A DNA stretch of 64,000 nt from Crotophaga sulcirostris (GCA_013397455.1 VYZB01000292.1:956940-1020939); one strand, 5' to 3'; numbered from the stretch's first letter, positions 23,301-38,300 are shown. Notes: generated from the letters alone by a model not told the origin. Numbers and translations are program-made.

Positions 23301-26300
23301 TATCCGAGGAACTGCTGAAGACACAAGCTCCACATACATTGATCCACATATTTTCCAAGAGACGTGTATTTTCTTGGGCCATACAAACTTGCATGTAATC
23401 TTGTGGGGACTGAGAGCTTGTACAATACCTTGGCATCAAAAGCATGCTTGAAGATTTCACACAGAGTTTTTGCATAGACCTGTGACTTCCCTGTCTCAGT
23501 GGCATACAGGATGGTTGCTTTGACCCTCTTGGCCATAGCCTGTCCCATCAGCTTGGCTGAGAACTTCACAGCTCTAGGAAGCAAGAATAAATCCCAGTAA
23601 GAGAGCTTGTTCCCTTTTCTGCAGACTATTCACACCATTTAATTTATTATTAACCCAACAACCTGCCTTAAAAGCTGCAGCATCAATTTTTGGTTGTTAA
23701 ATGCCAAACAGGGAAGCTATGGAAGGGTCTGTCTTGATTTGTCAGTGAGGAGGTTGAAATACCTGAATGAGTATAGGGATAAAAACGCTAAACCAAGTGT
23801 GGAGGTGCACTTTCTGCAGGGACAGAGAAGCAGAAGAAGAGTAAAGGGCAGCTATTGCTGAAAGTAGTGACCAGATAAGCTCAAAGGAAAAGCTGGAGAA
23901 GAACCAAAGCCCAAACCATGGGAGGAACAGTGACTTCTTCTCTTCCTCTCTTTAAATCCTACCTGGCTGCCCTTCTGCAGGAGGTGTCCTCGCCAAGCAG
24001 AGCCACCCAAGCTACACACATCACACACAAAGCCCTGAGACACTGAGAAGGTTGGATGAGGCTGTCTGTAGCCCCTTTGATTTACACTCTAGTGATGCTA
24101 TGAAATTTACTCAGAGGACCAGCCCTCCCGAGGCTGAGAAGCTGTGCATTTATTTGAGCGTTTGCAGGGCTGGATCTAGCTGGCTGCAATCATGACTGGA
24201 TGCATTTGCTCCTGTTTCCCCCACTGGCTCAGCTCTGACAGCAGGGCAGAGGGGCCCTAAGAGGTCACCAGTATCTCTAATCCTAGCCAGGTTGATGCAG
24301 CACTAGAAACACTGGCTCCTTATCTGTGCTAATGCTGCTGGATGGGTTGGCATCAAGGAAGCACAGTGATGGGGAACAAGAGGGACTCTCATCAGCTAGC
24401 TTTGGGTTCCACAGCAGGGGACTGAGCCCAGTGTGACATGTTTATTACTTTAGGGCCACTCATAATCCCAGAATTTGTACATCAATATTTTTCTTAAGTG
24501 CAGGATATCTTCACCTTTTTTAAATGGGACCATCAAGTCTTTATGTGGGGCAACCAGAAATGCAGGTCTGGATTTAGCCTGGTGTGTTGCAATAGGAAAG
24601 GGGAAGTTCTGGGGGACCTAAGAGAGTGCAAAGCATCTTTGTGGCCTTTGCAAGAATAAGGGTTGCTTGGTTCACTTCAACAGGGTGATCAGCACCTTCC
24701 CCAGGTGATCAAGTTCAGCAGGACTCCTGCTGGGGAATAGGGATTGCAACTGGACTGGTTACACTGGCAGGAAAAGAGAAGCTCAGCTCCCCCCAGACAC
24801 TTCTACCAAGGAGGAAAGAAATGCTCTAGGTTTGGAAAATCGCTTGAGGAAAAAAAACATAAGGGGAGGAGAGAAGAGGTAGAAACCCACCAGGTGGGTA
24901 TTTCCTGCCTCCTCCAGGCAGCCCCACTCTATGTCAAAGTTGGCCTCAGGAGTGTTTATATTTGCTGCTATACCATCACTCCTCAGTGTAGTTCTACACA
25001 TTGAAGTTGCTCCCTTGCTTTCCCATGAGGGCAGTGCCCCTGTCCCCAGGGCTCACCCTGTCCCCAGGGGAGGGAAGGGGCAGGTTTGAATGCTCTGTTT
25101 TGCCCAGAACCAGCACAGCCTGTCTGAATGAGCATCAAAATTGTGCTGCAACCAATGCCAGGTGTAACGCTCAGGACTGCTGGTCTCCATCCGCTGCTCG
25201 ATTAGCTCAGGTACAGGCAGGATTAATGGCAAATCACAAAAAGAATTCCTCTCCCATACATCAGGAACAATGGAGTTGTTTTCTTTTTAAATCGCTGGCC
25301 ATGCTCACATTTTTATAAACTCATTTATCATTCACACATCCACAAATGAAAGCATTGCTTCTTCAAACTCAATGGTTCAATTAATCTTCTTGCGCTCTCG
25401 ACCAGCCCCAGGCTGCAGCCCAGCCCCAGGCACCAGTGCCAGCCTGAGGAGCACGTTCATCAGCTGCTGATCATGTTTGTGGACGTATCATAGCATACAG
25501 AAGGTGACAGCTGAAGAGTGGGAGCAAAGTGATAGTGAGGACTTGGGGAAACTGAAGGGTTGGGGAGGTGCTGTGAACAGCACAAGGCCACCTAACAGAC
25601 TGGCTGCAGATACCAGGGCTGACCTAGCCCTCCCCAGTCTTGGTCCAGGGCTCTGCTGCCGCAGAGCCAGCAACTCCAACAAGAACCTCTCTGACAATGG
25701 CCCACGGGGGAGGCATTCAGGCCAGGATCAGCCAAAAGTTCCAAATAACTCTTCATTCCTGCACCCCTGTTGACTTGGAGCTTTGGAAGGGAAGAAAGAC
25801 TCACAAGGCCCATTACTAGGGGTTAACTGGACATGAAGTGCAAATCTCAGCTTGGCTCTGATCCATCTGCTACCTGTAGGGATGTTCCTTATTCCTATCT
25901 CTCCCTTCCTTGCGAAGTGGGTGTTCAGAAGTTTAGACATGCACTGGAGACAAATGCTCCTCACGCAGCGAAAGAGTCAGTGAGAGAAGGAGAAATATGG
26001 ATATGAGTTTCATCTCGCTTGTGCCAGCATGGCCCTGGCCAGTGATGATCAATCTCTCTGCCCCAGGAGACTGTGAAAGCCAAAACAGGTAATGTACCCC
26101 CAAGAACTGAGAAAGACATTCCTGAGCATTGAAGACCACCTTACTGGAGAATGAACCAGCTTGGGAGAAGAGATTATATGCAACGTCCAGTATTCACCTG
26201 GGCACACAGCTTTTGGTGGTCTAAAGGGGTGTTCAAAGGACTGCCTGTTTCTCCAGATGTCCCTCTTGGCAAATAAAGCCTTCTGGAGCCTGAGATCCAG

Positions 26301-29300
26301 GCTCACAACCCATCAGTTCGCACACATCTGGACGGTAGCACTACCAAACAGCACAGCAAAGAGAACTACCCAAAACCAGGACCAACCCCAAGCACACCAG
26401 GGCTTTTCAGACCCCATTGGTACTTACTTTGCTAACTTCTTAAAACCAATGGCCCTCTTCTTGGTAGGTGTCCCATTGACCCCTTTCCAGATGTGGGTGT
26501 TCCAGGGGTCCGGCTAGGAGAGAGAAGAGCAACAGCAGCTGATGGGCAGAGCTCAGGGCATCGCATTTCTCAAATCATGAGGGGAAAGACTAGCTGACCT
26601 CTTCATGACTCTTCCTCTCTTGTATAGGTCCCTGATCCTTGGAGCCTTTCTTGGACCAGCTGGGCGATGGGATATGCACAGGAAAATCGTGCTATAATAA
26701 AAACTTGCTGGCTTGTAATAGCATCTGGCCAAATGCCTTCTCATCTCTGAGATGGGCATTAATAGACTGTGAGCAAAAAGAAGGCAGGCAGTGCCAGAAG
26801 GGGAAAGGTGATTGGAAACACATCCTTCCCCCACCAGCCCATAAGGTCTTTTTCCCTAAGAGGCCCTGTGGGAAGGGGAGGCAGCTGAAGCAAGGAACAA
26901 GCATACAGAATCTAATTCAGTGTCTGTAATCAGGGCCAGGAACTGTCGGGGTTCCTGGTGGACTGGTTATAGAAATGAACAGACTGCTCCTGTTTTGTGA
27001 TTGTTCCTTAAGGGCTCTTGACTAAAGGTCACATTGTGTGAAAACCACCAGAGCAGAGATGGTTTGCTAATGAGGGAGTGTTTGCTCAGGGCCCTTTTTT
27101 CCCATGGGCTGAAGTGTTAAATGCTCCAGCACCAGCACTTCAACCCACTGCCTCGCCTGCTGAGCAGGAGCTACCCCCATCCAGTTTTTGGATCCCCAAG
27201 CTGGCAGGAGCCATCCAGTCAAACCTGCAGGCTGGAGAGAGGAGGGATGTGGTGACTACCGTGTCATTTCCTCACCTAGCCATCAAAGTGCAAAATTAGG
27301 TACTTTGAAAGGGAGGAGCTCTGCTTAATTCCACTCCCAAGGAGAGAAGTTGAGGCCTCAGTCGTCACATGTTCCCATGGAGGGGTAAAACCATTGCCCT
27401 GGGAAAAGGTGTAACATCCAGAGGGTTATTACACCACATTAGGGGGAAATCGTGCATTATACTTGTTTATGGACTTCATTGTCTCAAGGGACAGCTTGTT
27501 GAAAGGATTAGATGGTGTCCCTCTCCTTTCTGCATCTTCTGACCTACAGCTCCTACACTGCTCTTGGATATACCTCTGGGCATGCAGCACTGATGGAAGG
27601 TAAGGTACCTGGTACTCAAAGGAGGGCGTAAGACGGTAGTTGAGCATTTCCTGATGGAAAACTGGGGTAATACTGCCAGACATCGGTGGGACAATCCACA
27701 CCCAGTCAGCAGGACAGCCTCCCCGGCATCGGTACTCATTCTCCATATGCTTGATAAAGGATTCAGTGGCAGAGTGGTGATCCACAATGGTCACCTTGTC
27801 ACTCTGTTGGAGGGAGAAGAGAGCAGAGTTAATAGAGTTAACATTCCCTGGAAGGCGGAAGTCAAGATTTTACATTTGCAGGTGTTTGACCCAAATATGC
27901 CTCACTTCTGTGGTTTTACAGGACTGTACCTTTGGAGATGACACTGGGTGGCTACTGACTCTGGTCTTCCCAAGGACCACAGTCATTGAGCAATGTGGTT
28001 TTCCAGGGCTGAGAAACTGTCCTTGTCCTTCCTGAGTAGATGTGCTATGGGATGACTGTTCCTCCTGGTATTTGTCATGGGCCAAGCAAAGACTAAGATG
28101 GAATAAACAGGGTGGAGCATCCCCTGCTCAGCCCCTTGGAGAACTCTTTCAGTGCTTGCATGACTCAAAGAGCAGTTCTGCTTTGGCTCTGAGAAGGACT
28201 TCCACCCTCTAATGTTGGGTTGACAAGGACTAGTTTTGCTACTCAACCTTCAAGTGCAAGTGGGAAGAGAACCCGGGCCAATTCTTGTCTCATGGATGGG
28301 ACAGAAGGGTTGGATCTTGCCCCCTCCGGGCATTCTCTCTGGACAAGCAGAGCTCAGATGCTGGTAGTGATGTCTTTGCAACATCCAGGGCACAGAGATT
28401 ATTAAATTTCACTGCAGGCTCCTGGAACAGCCCAAAACTAGGAAGGTACAGCCCAATTTCAGCTGCTGCCATTGTCCTTGGGCAGAGGTCTCCATCCCTG
28501 TCCCATCTTGTACTTGTGTCCCTCAAGCCTGACCCAAACACAACAGCATCCTGCTACTCAGGTACCTGGAAACTGTACAACACAGCAATGTTGATCTCCA
28601 CCAGGGCCTGGTCCTTCCACAGTGATGAAGTCTTCCTCATATCCAGATTCATTTTCTTAGCCACTTGCTGTAACAAAATATGGTAAAGTTGAACACTTTT
28701 AATGGCCAAGAACTAAGGACTGAAGATGTCTGTTTGAGAGGAAGCCAAAGGAGGGTCTCCCTCTCACCCCTCTGATTTTCAAGTGACTGATGAGGGATGC
28801 AGCCCCTCCAAGTATCGTAGCATGCCCCTAGGAAGGGCAAAGGAGCCACCCTTGTTGGGTGCAGACCCCCTGCACCAACACCTCCCCATGGTTTGGCTTT
28901 GTCTATGACTCACCTGTCCTCACTGTAGAAAGTCCCTGAGCAATGGCAGAGTGCTCCAGAGGGTCCAGCTGGAGAGTCCCCATGAGCGGGCATGTCCCTG
29001 AGGGGCCGCCAAGTGCCTCAGCCCCACTATATCGTTGCACTTGACCTCAATCAAGCATATGACCACATGCCTGCTGATCCATCAGATGCTTTGAGAAGTC
29101 TATAGGGAGCTCAGTAGGCATCACGGTCACTGCATTAGATACCAGTTGGCCCCATAGGATTCAACAAAACTTGCCAGCCCAACACACCTTGGCCTTGTGG
29201 CTCCAAGAGAATATAACTGCTCTCTCTAAGGAAGACTTGGATGTCTTGTACTCTCCTACCCAAGGCAGCACTCTCCCAGTAACTTCACAGACACTCACTG

Positions 29301-32300
29301 CACCACAGGAGCACCCAAGCCTCCTCGAGGTCATGGAATTACCTCCAGTATGTTGTAGCGAGAGTTGTCACAGTAGTCCCGGACCCCAATCTCTGTGCCC
29401 ATGTACCAACCGCTGAAGGGGCAGGCGGAAAACTCCAAGCCGCCAATCTCGAGGAGCATGTTGGAAACTGCTGGCAAGCCATACCACTTCAGGCCCAGGT
29501 CCTTGAACCATTCAAACCTGCCAGGATACAACAGGGTTAGGCAGTCAGCTGGGCCTCCTCTGCACAGTGCAGGTATGAGAATCGAGGAGGTTACTTTGCT
29601 ACCAGCCACGAGCCTGAACAGTGAGCAGAACAGTTCCTGGGGGAATTATCTGCCTTAGAGGCTGTTTATGGAGAGAAGGCAATATATCAGGAGTGTTACA
29701 GAGTGGGAGACAGCCCTGGGAGACTTCAAGAAAAGGGAAAACAGCCCTGAGGCAAGGGCACACCTTGCTTTCCACCTCCAGACTCTACCACCATCAGAGT
29801 GGAGGGAAGACCTGGAAGCAGCAAGGAAATACCAAGCACACGAGGTGCCTTACAGTGAAAGCAGAGGAGCTGAGTCCTGCTGACGCCCTCAAACAGTTTT
29901 GAGGCTTACTCCAACTTACTTGGGATGCCGGATGGGCACTTCCAGCACAAGCTCTGGAGGTATTTCAAAGAGTTCTGGATCATTGCCATTGGCTTGGAGG
30001 AGAAGAGGCAGGATATCAAAGCGCCCGTACGGTGCCTTCCACCCTTGCTGAATGCAGATCTACATGGAAAACAAAAGTGGGGATTAGAAGTCCCATCAGA
30101 TCACCTGCTCTTCCAGTGTTCTGGGCCGGGAATTGCGTGGCACTGAGCAGCACCTCCTAACAGAATCTCTGCCCAGCCTTTATCGTCAAGTAAAAACCTC
30201 CATCCAAGGGAGCTATGAGACAGGGTTGCCTGTCATAGCCAACCTATGGCCATGCAGGGGGCATTTGGGCTGAAAATGAGCCTAGAACTAGATCCCTAGG
30301 TAGGATCACAGCTCTGAAAAAGCTGCTAACTGTATTTGTGCCTGTAACGGTGAAAGAGAAAATGGGTGAGAAAAGCCGAGGAGTTTGGAAAGAGCTGAGT
30401 GGAGCATTGGTGTTGTGCAGGCAGCACCAACAGGCAGTGGCAAAAGGCAAAACTCATTTCTGACTCCCACTGGCCCAGGTCAGCTGTGGGCACACGTCCT
30501 CCTATAGCAGTTCCCAAAGTGACCCATCCTTAGCAAAAGCAAAATGAGATGAGAGACCTTTGGTGCAGCTATGGCCAATTCTTGCATGCGTGGGAGAAAC
30601 TTTTATTCCTGGGAAAATATCTGAGGATGAGACAAACTCAGCTTCACTTTGTGGGTGCAATTAACCCTGCATGACCCATCACACTCCTCACACGTCTGAT
30701 GGCCTGAGCTTCTCCATGCCCCTACCAGCTCCATGCTTGTGGTGCCCAGGAAGGATGGCTTTACCCAGTACCTCTGTGAGCTCCACGTTTGCGGGGTCTC
30801 CCAGGATGGTGCCGTCGGGCTGCTTGTAGCCAGCATAGCGGATGAGCTGGGCATTCCAGATGCGGAAGTCGTGCTTGCTGTCTGTCCGCTGCGGGAAGAT
30901 GGTGATAGCAGATCTGGAAGGAAGAGGTAGTGCTGGTGAATGCCAAGGACATTCTTATCAGAGGAACAGGAAAGTGTTGCAGGGGAAAGGTGTCACCCCT
31001 GCCTGCCACCACCCTGTGCACGACCTCTGCTTGTGCCTTGGACAAGCCCCAGACACATTTGTTATATTTTCTTCACCAGAAAAAGGCATGACTGGGTGCA
31101 CTCCAGCTCTGGAATTTGGGGGTGTCGAGCAATTCAGCTCCAGTCAGAAGCTGGCTGCTAATATGGGGTTTCAGATAGATCTGAAGAGCAGCCCGGGCTC
31201 TGCATTTGATGCAGAATATAGGGAAGGAGAAATATCTGGAAAATCTGCCCTTTGAGGTCCCACAGAGAGCAAGAAGAAGTATAGTTGGACCAGCAGGGCA
31301 CCTTGCCCTGGTATCAGGTCCCTCTAACTGCAACCATCCTGGTGTGCAGCGGCTACTAAAGGAGACAATGTCAGCAGGACAGCTGGGTTGACACACACCC
31401 AGAGACCTTCACATATAAACCCTGGTGACCTCCTGGTGTCTCACCTGAGGTTCCCTTTGTTGGTGGCATATTTGATGTGGTTGCAGATATAATTGAACAT
31501 CCCATGGGCTGTGGTGCAGTCCCGGGCATCAAACACCTGAAACAGGGGAAGCAATTGTGGTGTACAGGATGTTTCAACTCCTAGGGAGAGCCAAGCAGAA
31601 GAAACACAGCACGGGGAAAGCCCTGACGGCCACCATGAATTGTTAGGTATCTAAAGCTACGAGTTCCCTGCCTTTAAAACACATGGATGTCTAATCCACC
31701 TGCCCTTCTGTTTTGGGAGGCAAGTCCTCTCCTGCTCAGGCAAAACCCTCCTCAAATCCAGTGCTCTCAACCTGCTGCTGTTGCTGGCTTGTCCACCAAC
31801 AGTCTTGGTTTTGCTCATTCTCTCTTGTACATCAAGACTCAAAGCTGTAATAGGACAGATATCAGTCTGGCCTGAGGTCCACTGAGAGTATGGGGAATCA
31901 TAGAATGGTTTGGGTTGAAAGGACCTTTAAAGGTCATCTAATCCAGCCCTCCTGAAATCAGCAGGGACATCTTCAACTCAATCAGGTTGCTCAGAGCCCT
32001 GTCTAACCTGACCTTGAACATTTCCAGAGATGGGGTCTCTACAAAACGATACGGAAACCAACAAGGAGGGTCAACAGGAGCTTTGAAGACAACTTCTTGC
32101 AGAAACAGCTCCTCCCAAGGTTCAGATATGCCAAAAGAAAGATAAAAGAAAAGAGCTGAAGGCTGAGCTGGGAACAAAGGACCAGCCTCCTGACCCCAGG
32201 CAATGCTTATACCCTGTGTGAAGCAGCAACAAGAATTGCTCAGCAGCACTCGGGCTGTGCTCCAGGTTACAGAGGGAGATGTCATCTCCCTACCAAGGGA

Positions 32301-35300
32301 TTCCACTAGAGATTGCTAATTTAGATCCTACTCTATGCTTCCAGCTAGTCAAAAGGGCACTGAGCCAAATCTTCTCCTGCCATAACATCTCTGCACCAAG
32401 GATGAGCCTGTCCTGCTACCTCTCTCCAGGCACAGCCATAGTTTTGGGAGCAGCACGTGAGACATTGGAGCAGTACCTGATTTTGGAAAATCTCTAGACT
32501 GCCAGCTTCCAGCTGGCTCCATTTCAGACACAGATGCCTCGGCTACACCTATCCCACAGATGTTTTTCCAGCTCCTGCTGACTTCCCAGCCTGCGCATTC
32601 CCAAAGTTGTCAGGGAGAGTGTAGCTCTTGTGCACTGAAGACCCCCAGCTGTACATGCTCTGTGCTTCCCAGAGTATTTGAGGAGCAAGTTTTGCCTCTG
32701 CAAAACTCCAGTGCATCCTCTGCCAGCTACCTCCAGCTGTGCTGATGCTCACCTGCAGCTTGGACCACTGAATCCTGCCCACACAGCGGGCTGCGTTTCT
32801 CCAGGCATGCTTGGCTCCGTAGATGAGCTCTGTGTCGCGCAGCTGGTAGGTATCAGTGGCTTCAATCTCCTTGGTCACTTCCTCTAGCCTTTCCATGTGG
32901 GCCTTGGAGCCAGATCTGCACATGTGGGGAACAAAGGAGATGGCAGCCACCAACCCAGGTTCAGGGCAGGGAATCCACCTGGGCATGAGTTGCCCCTTTC
33001 TCATGCACACGTGTGCACATATACACATGTGTGTGCCTTCAGATAACAGATGGCCATGTGGAAAAGGGAGAGGTCAGTAATTTGCACAGAGACCCACAAC
33101 AGATGCTACAAATGAAACTCCAATGAAGAAACAGCTGAATGTGGAGCAGCATAGTCTCACCCTGCTTGGACTTGCAAGTGTGGAAGGTCAGAATATAGAA
33201 TCATAGAATGTCCTGAGCTGGAAGGGATCCACAAGGATCATCAAGTCCAACTCCTGACCCTGCACAGGACAACCCCAACATTCACACCATGTGGCTGAGG
33301 TCATCGGCCAAATACTTCCGGAATATTGTCAGGCTTGGTGCCATGACTGCTTCCCTGGGAGCTGTTCCAGTGCTTCACCACCCTCTGGGGGATGAACCTT
33401 TTCCTAATGTCCAATCTGATCCCATCCCCCCCATCCTCACCCNCCAGGCTTGGTGCAGTGACTGCTCCCCTGGGGAGTTGTTCCAGTATTCCACCACCCT
33501 CTGAAGGAAGAACCTCTTCCTAATATCCAACATAACCGCCCCCCAGCACATCTTCATGCCATTCCCTCAGGTCCTGTCATTGGTCACTGGAGAGAAGAGC
33601 TCAGTGCCTGCTCCTCCTCCTCCCCTTGAGAGGAAGCAGTAAACCACAATGAGGTCTCCCCTCAGTCTCCTCTTCTACAGACTGTGTGACATCTCAACAA
33701 AAGCAGTAGCCTTGGACTGTGACCTTCTTTGGCCAATACTTACCTCTTTATGGAGGAGTAGTATTGGTCAATGAAGTCCTTAGCCAAGAGGAGCAACTCC
33801 TCTTTTGTCCTGGTATCTTCTGACTTGCGCACATGCTGGCTAGGGGTCATTACGGAGCCCATGCAGATCTGCTCAGTACACGCGGTAGCCTGATGAGACA
33901 GAAGAAGAAAAGCACATCTTGGGCTACTGCAGCACTTTTGGTTACATGAACTGGGCTGGGGAAAGTCAGTGATTGGTTGCACAGAGGTTGGTGGCATCTT
34001 TGATAAACAGGGACGTTTCCAGCTTATTCGTTTTCACATCTATTAATAACGTTGTATAAGACAGCACAAGCACGTGGACCTGATGTGGACAATTAAGGCT
34101 CACCAGATCTTGTCTCAGCTTAGCATTAAGTCATGTGCTTTTCCTTATTTTTCCCAAATGGACTTGCCTGTCACCCAGCTTTTTGCATCAGAGGTTTGAC
34201 ATTCAGACACCAACAGGGCAAGAAGAGGAAACATGGCCATCATGGAAACACCATGATACACTCAGTTATGCTCAGGCGACTTTCAGCCAGTCCTGTCAAG
34301 TCTACTCACCATCGCAGTCTTGAGGTGCAGGGTGTCATGAAGCACAGAGCCTGTCTCCCAGTTCTTGATTTTGACAAACCGTGGGCATTTGGAAGGACTT
34401 CCATTCACTGCGTTCTTAGTCGGGGACTGCCACCCAGATGGCGGTGGCTGGACAACAGTGAAGAGCAGGCATAAGGTTACAATTCACCAACGAGGTACAG
34501 GACAAAGGCCACAACAACAAGCAGCATCTTGTATTAGTGGATGCCTGTGCTTAAATCCTAGCGATAATATAGCAAGACAAGGTATATGATCCATATATCT
34601 GGCAGCATTTTGGATCCTACAATGGAACAACCAACTCTCAACACAATTGAGAAGACAGCTCTGTTTACAGGACAGACAAATTTGCAGATGAAGAGTTAAA
34701 AACAGAGACAAAAATTACTTAGGAGAATGTTGCGTTCCACTTTCCCACTGGAAGACTTACCTCTCTAAAAGGTATTAGATGTTCCTTTTTAAGGAGCATC
34801 ACCTGCTCGAGTTTTGCACGTGCCAAGCTCTGCCTCACTAATACGAGCGCTGTGAGACAGAGCTAAGAGCCAATCATTCCTCTGAGCAAGCCAAAGGCAC
34901 ATCTCCTTTGATATCAATGCTGGAAGAACGTAGGGATAAGGATGGATAAATTATGCAAGGGGGAGGCTGCTGCATTATGCATAGTCGGATTACTTCAGTC
35001 TCAGCTCTGAATCTCCAGCCCTCCCTTATATTCCGCGTCAGGGTGTGCTCGTGGAGCACATCTTGAATTTTATGCCAAAGTAAGGGAGCCAGCAGAGAGC
35101 TGGTAATAAGAAAAGCTGGCTGCAAGTGCTTGTATTTGCACATGTTTTCACAGATAATATCTAGTAATTCTGCTGTGACCCCTGTTTGCCCCAAGCACTT
35201 AAAGAGCAGTCAGTGTCTGCCAGAGTACCATGGGACTGTGGCATTGGCAGTAGCCCTGGAAAGCAGAGACATTTCTTCTGGGAATTAGATCTTATTGTAG

Positions 35301-38300
35301 GGTGTACTTTAGTCACTGCAACCGTATTGCTGCAGGTTTCATGGGGAGACCTGATCCCACACTAGAGTCGTTTGTCAAAACCCACTTATATTTTGTGCTG
35401 CTTAAAGACTTGCATCTCTGCAAGTGGAGCTGGGCTTGGACCGAGTTTTAATGTAGCCTTCCCATATGAATCGTGTGGCTTGTGTCCCTTTCTAATCCAT
35501 ATGCAGGGTTCTTTAGATAGAATCAAAGAATCGTTAAGGTTGGAAAAGACCCCTAAGATCGTCAAGTCCAACCCCACTGTGCCTGCTAAAGTATGTCCCC
35601 AAGGGCCACAGCCGCACACTTTTTTAACCCCTCCAGGGATGGAGACTCCACCACTACCCTGGGCAGCCTCTGCCACTGCTTCACCACTCTGTCAGTGAAG
35701 AATTTTTTCCTAATATCCAATCTAAACCTCCCCTGGCACAATTTGCAGCCATTTCCTCTCGTTCTGTCAGTTGTTACTTGGGAGAAGAGGGCAGTGCTCA
35801 CCTCACTACAACCTCCTTTTAGGTAGTTGTAGAGAGCAATAAGGTTGCCCCTCAGCCTCCTCTTCTCCAGGCTAAACAATCCCAGTTCTCTCAGCTGCTC
35901 CTCATAGGACTTCAGCAGAGCTGGGCAGTCTCATCTCCTTTTTGGTGGTTCCTTAAGACGCTGCAGTTCTGGGGTCGTGTCACAGCTACATCTCATGTAC
36001 TTGCATTACAGCCTTGCTCCCTGAAGGACTGGCTGAAGAAGAGCCAGAACCCAGTGAAAGAAGCTCTTGTTTCAGAACAAGAGTTTTTACTGATGAGCAA
36101 ATGCAAGAGGGAGAGCAACAAGGGCCGTAAGGATGACAGAAGCAGATGAAGGTCCAGATCTATCTTCTTATTTTGCTGGAAAGAGGAAGGCTCTGCTTTT
36201 CCAAAGCACAGAGACATTGGTGCCTGACTGATTGCCTGATTGAAGACTAATGCCTGGGCTGAGCAGACACCACTGCATTGCCCTGGTGGCAACATTGGCC
36301 GTAGTTTCTGCCCAGTCCTGGTTTTTACCATATACTCCACACTTCTTTATTCCTGCAAAATAAAGATTTTGCTGTCAAGCAGCCTGAGGTTCACAGTGTA
36401 AAACCATGCACTCAAAGCACGTGCTGGGAGCAAGAGACATAGGATGGAGGGAAGGGGAGAGCTTTACAACCTGACCCCTCTGGAGGACCCTCTTTGGTCC
36501 TGCAGTTTCTGAAAGCTGCTCTCTTCATGCCCTCAAGCTAAGCTGTCACAGGGTGCTGTGACATTCCTCATGTCACAAGTCCTGTGATCTTCCCAAGCAG
36601 TATTTTGAAGTCCTATGGCCTGAAGCCAGATGACCACACAGTGGATCTCAGCCTCCCCTTTCCATGCTGCAGAAAATAAATGTGAGACCTTGTATAGAGT
36701 TCAAAATCAGTAGCAAAAAGAACCTCCTGGATGTAGTCCTGTAAAGGCACTATTTTGAAGTTCATTTGTTTTCTGTTTGGGGCAAGCTGAATTATGGCAA
36801 TTCCTGGTCATTTTTTCTTCCTTGCTTTACTCTTTCTAGAGAATTAAACCCTTCCTGAGTCACTAACAGCATCCTGTGCTCTCTGAATCAACCTGGACCG
36901 CCTTAGGACCAAGTGGGAATCATCTCCCACCTTCCTTCTGAGTGTGATTGCTCAGAGCAGCTTTATGAGATCAATAAAACATAGTAGAGAATTGATGCTC
37001 AAAAATGCAAACAAAACAAATCCTCACCTGTACCTCCACCTGTCAGGCAGAAATTAGAAGTACCAAGCAGAAAGTTGTATCTAGCATCACTTTTTATTAT
37101 TCGGAGTTACTTTTCATTTGCTGATGGGGCTGCAGTTCAGCTTTCGGGGGGAGGGGTGGGAGGATGGGAGGCAGCTAAAAACCACAGCATCATGAAATGG
37201 TTTGGGCTGGAAGGGAATTCAAAGCCCATCCAGTTCCAACCCCCTGCCATGGGCAGGGACATCTCCCACTGGATCAGGGGGCTCAAAGCCCCATCCAACC
37301 TGGCCTTGAACACCTCCAGGGATGGGGCAGCCACAACCTCCCTGGGCAACTTGGGCCAGGGCCTCCCCACCCTCACAGGAAAAAAATTCTTCCTTATATC
37401 CAGTCTAAATCTCCACTCCTTTAGTTTGAAACCATTATTCCTTGTCTGTCCCAGCTTTCCTGGACCTCCTTTCAGTACTGGGAGGCTGCTCTAAAGTCTC
37501 CCCACAGCTTTCTCTTCTCCAGGCTGAACAACCCCGAAACTCTCAGCCTGTCCTCACAGAAGAGTTGTTCCAGCCCTTAGATCATCTCCGTGGCGTCCTC
37601 TGGACTCGCTCCAACAGCTCCATGTCCTTCCTGTGTTGAGGACTCCAGAACTGGATGCAAGGCTCCATGTGAGGTCTCACGAGAGCCAAGTAAAGTGGCA
37701 GAATCACCTCTCTCACCCTGCTGGCCACAATTCTTTGGCTGGAACCCAGGATACAGTTGGCCTTCTGTGCTGTGAGTGCACATTGTTGGCTCATGTCCAG
37801 CTTTTCATCCATCAGTACTAAGGTATGGCCCAAGAGAGCATTACAAAACCAGGTGTAGCAATGACTCCATCACTGGAGCAAGCAAGCTCATGGTCCAAGC
37901 TGGTAGACACTGGCTGCTTAACATCCGCCTACAGATGTTCTACCGTAAAGATCCCACAAAGCTGTTCCCTTTCCTTCTCATCTTTTCCCTGCAGGACGTG
38001 GCAAAGTTTGCATCTTTGCTGAGAGAGGGCCACAGTGCAGAGCCATGCTGAGCCCCTGGGATGCCAGTTGGGCTGGAGCAGCCGAGGCAACACCACCTAC
38101 AAGAAGCAGAGCTGCCAATTCTGGCATCCGCATCACAGAGCAGCTGTGGATTAAGCAACACTCTGAAGAAACTGGGAAAGAGCTCTGTGTGCGTGTGTTT
38201 GCCTTCCCTGTGTGGCACAGCTGAAGCCAAATATTACCCCTGGTTCTGTCAGGGAGGTTGTTTGAGATCCTTTCATGTTTTAATTAGGCAGCTGTGATAT

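Larger units (their letters stand above)
18637..23428 (-). other. NOS1 introns 14-16
   Basis: Intron 14 (22550-23428) carries a CR1 at about 22782-23235. Intron 15 (22006-22444) is unique sequence. Intron 16 (18637-21946) holds a nested CR1 pair (20985-21490) and a purine-rich tract (19029-19105). Intron 16 is where mammals keep the mu exon; I did not recognise one. Confidence 0.88.
26514..34309 (-). other. NOS1 introns 4-12 between the oxygenase exons
   Basis: Nine introns of 0.4-1.2 kb: 33890-34309, 32916-33743, 31537-32752, 30914-31444, 30060-30771, 29518-29919, 28668-29342, 27804-28565, 26514-27608. Only introns 5 (33193-33700) and 6 (31896-32045) carry CR1. Nothing else coding was seen. 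Confidence 0.9.
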
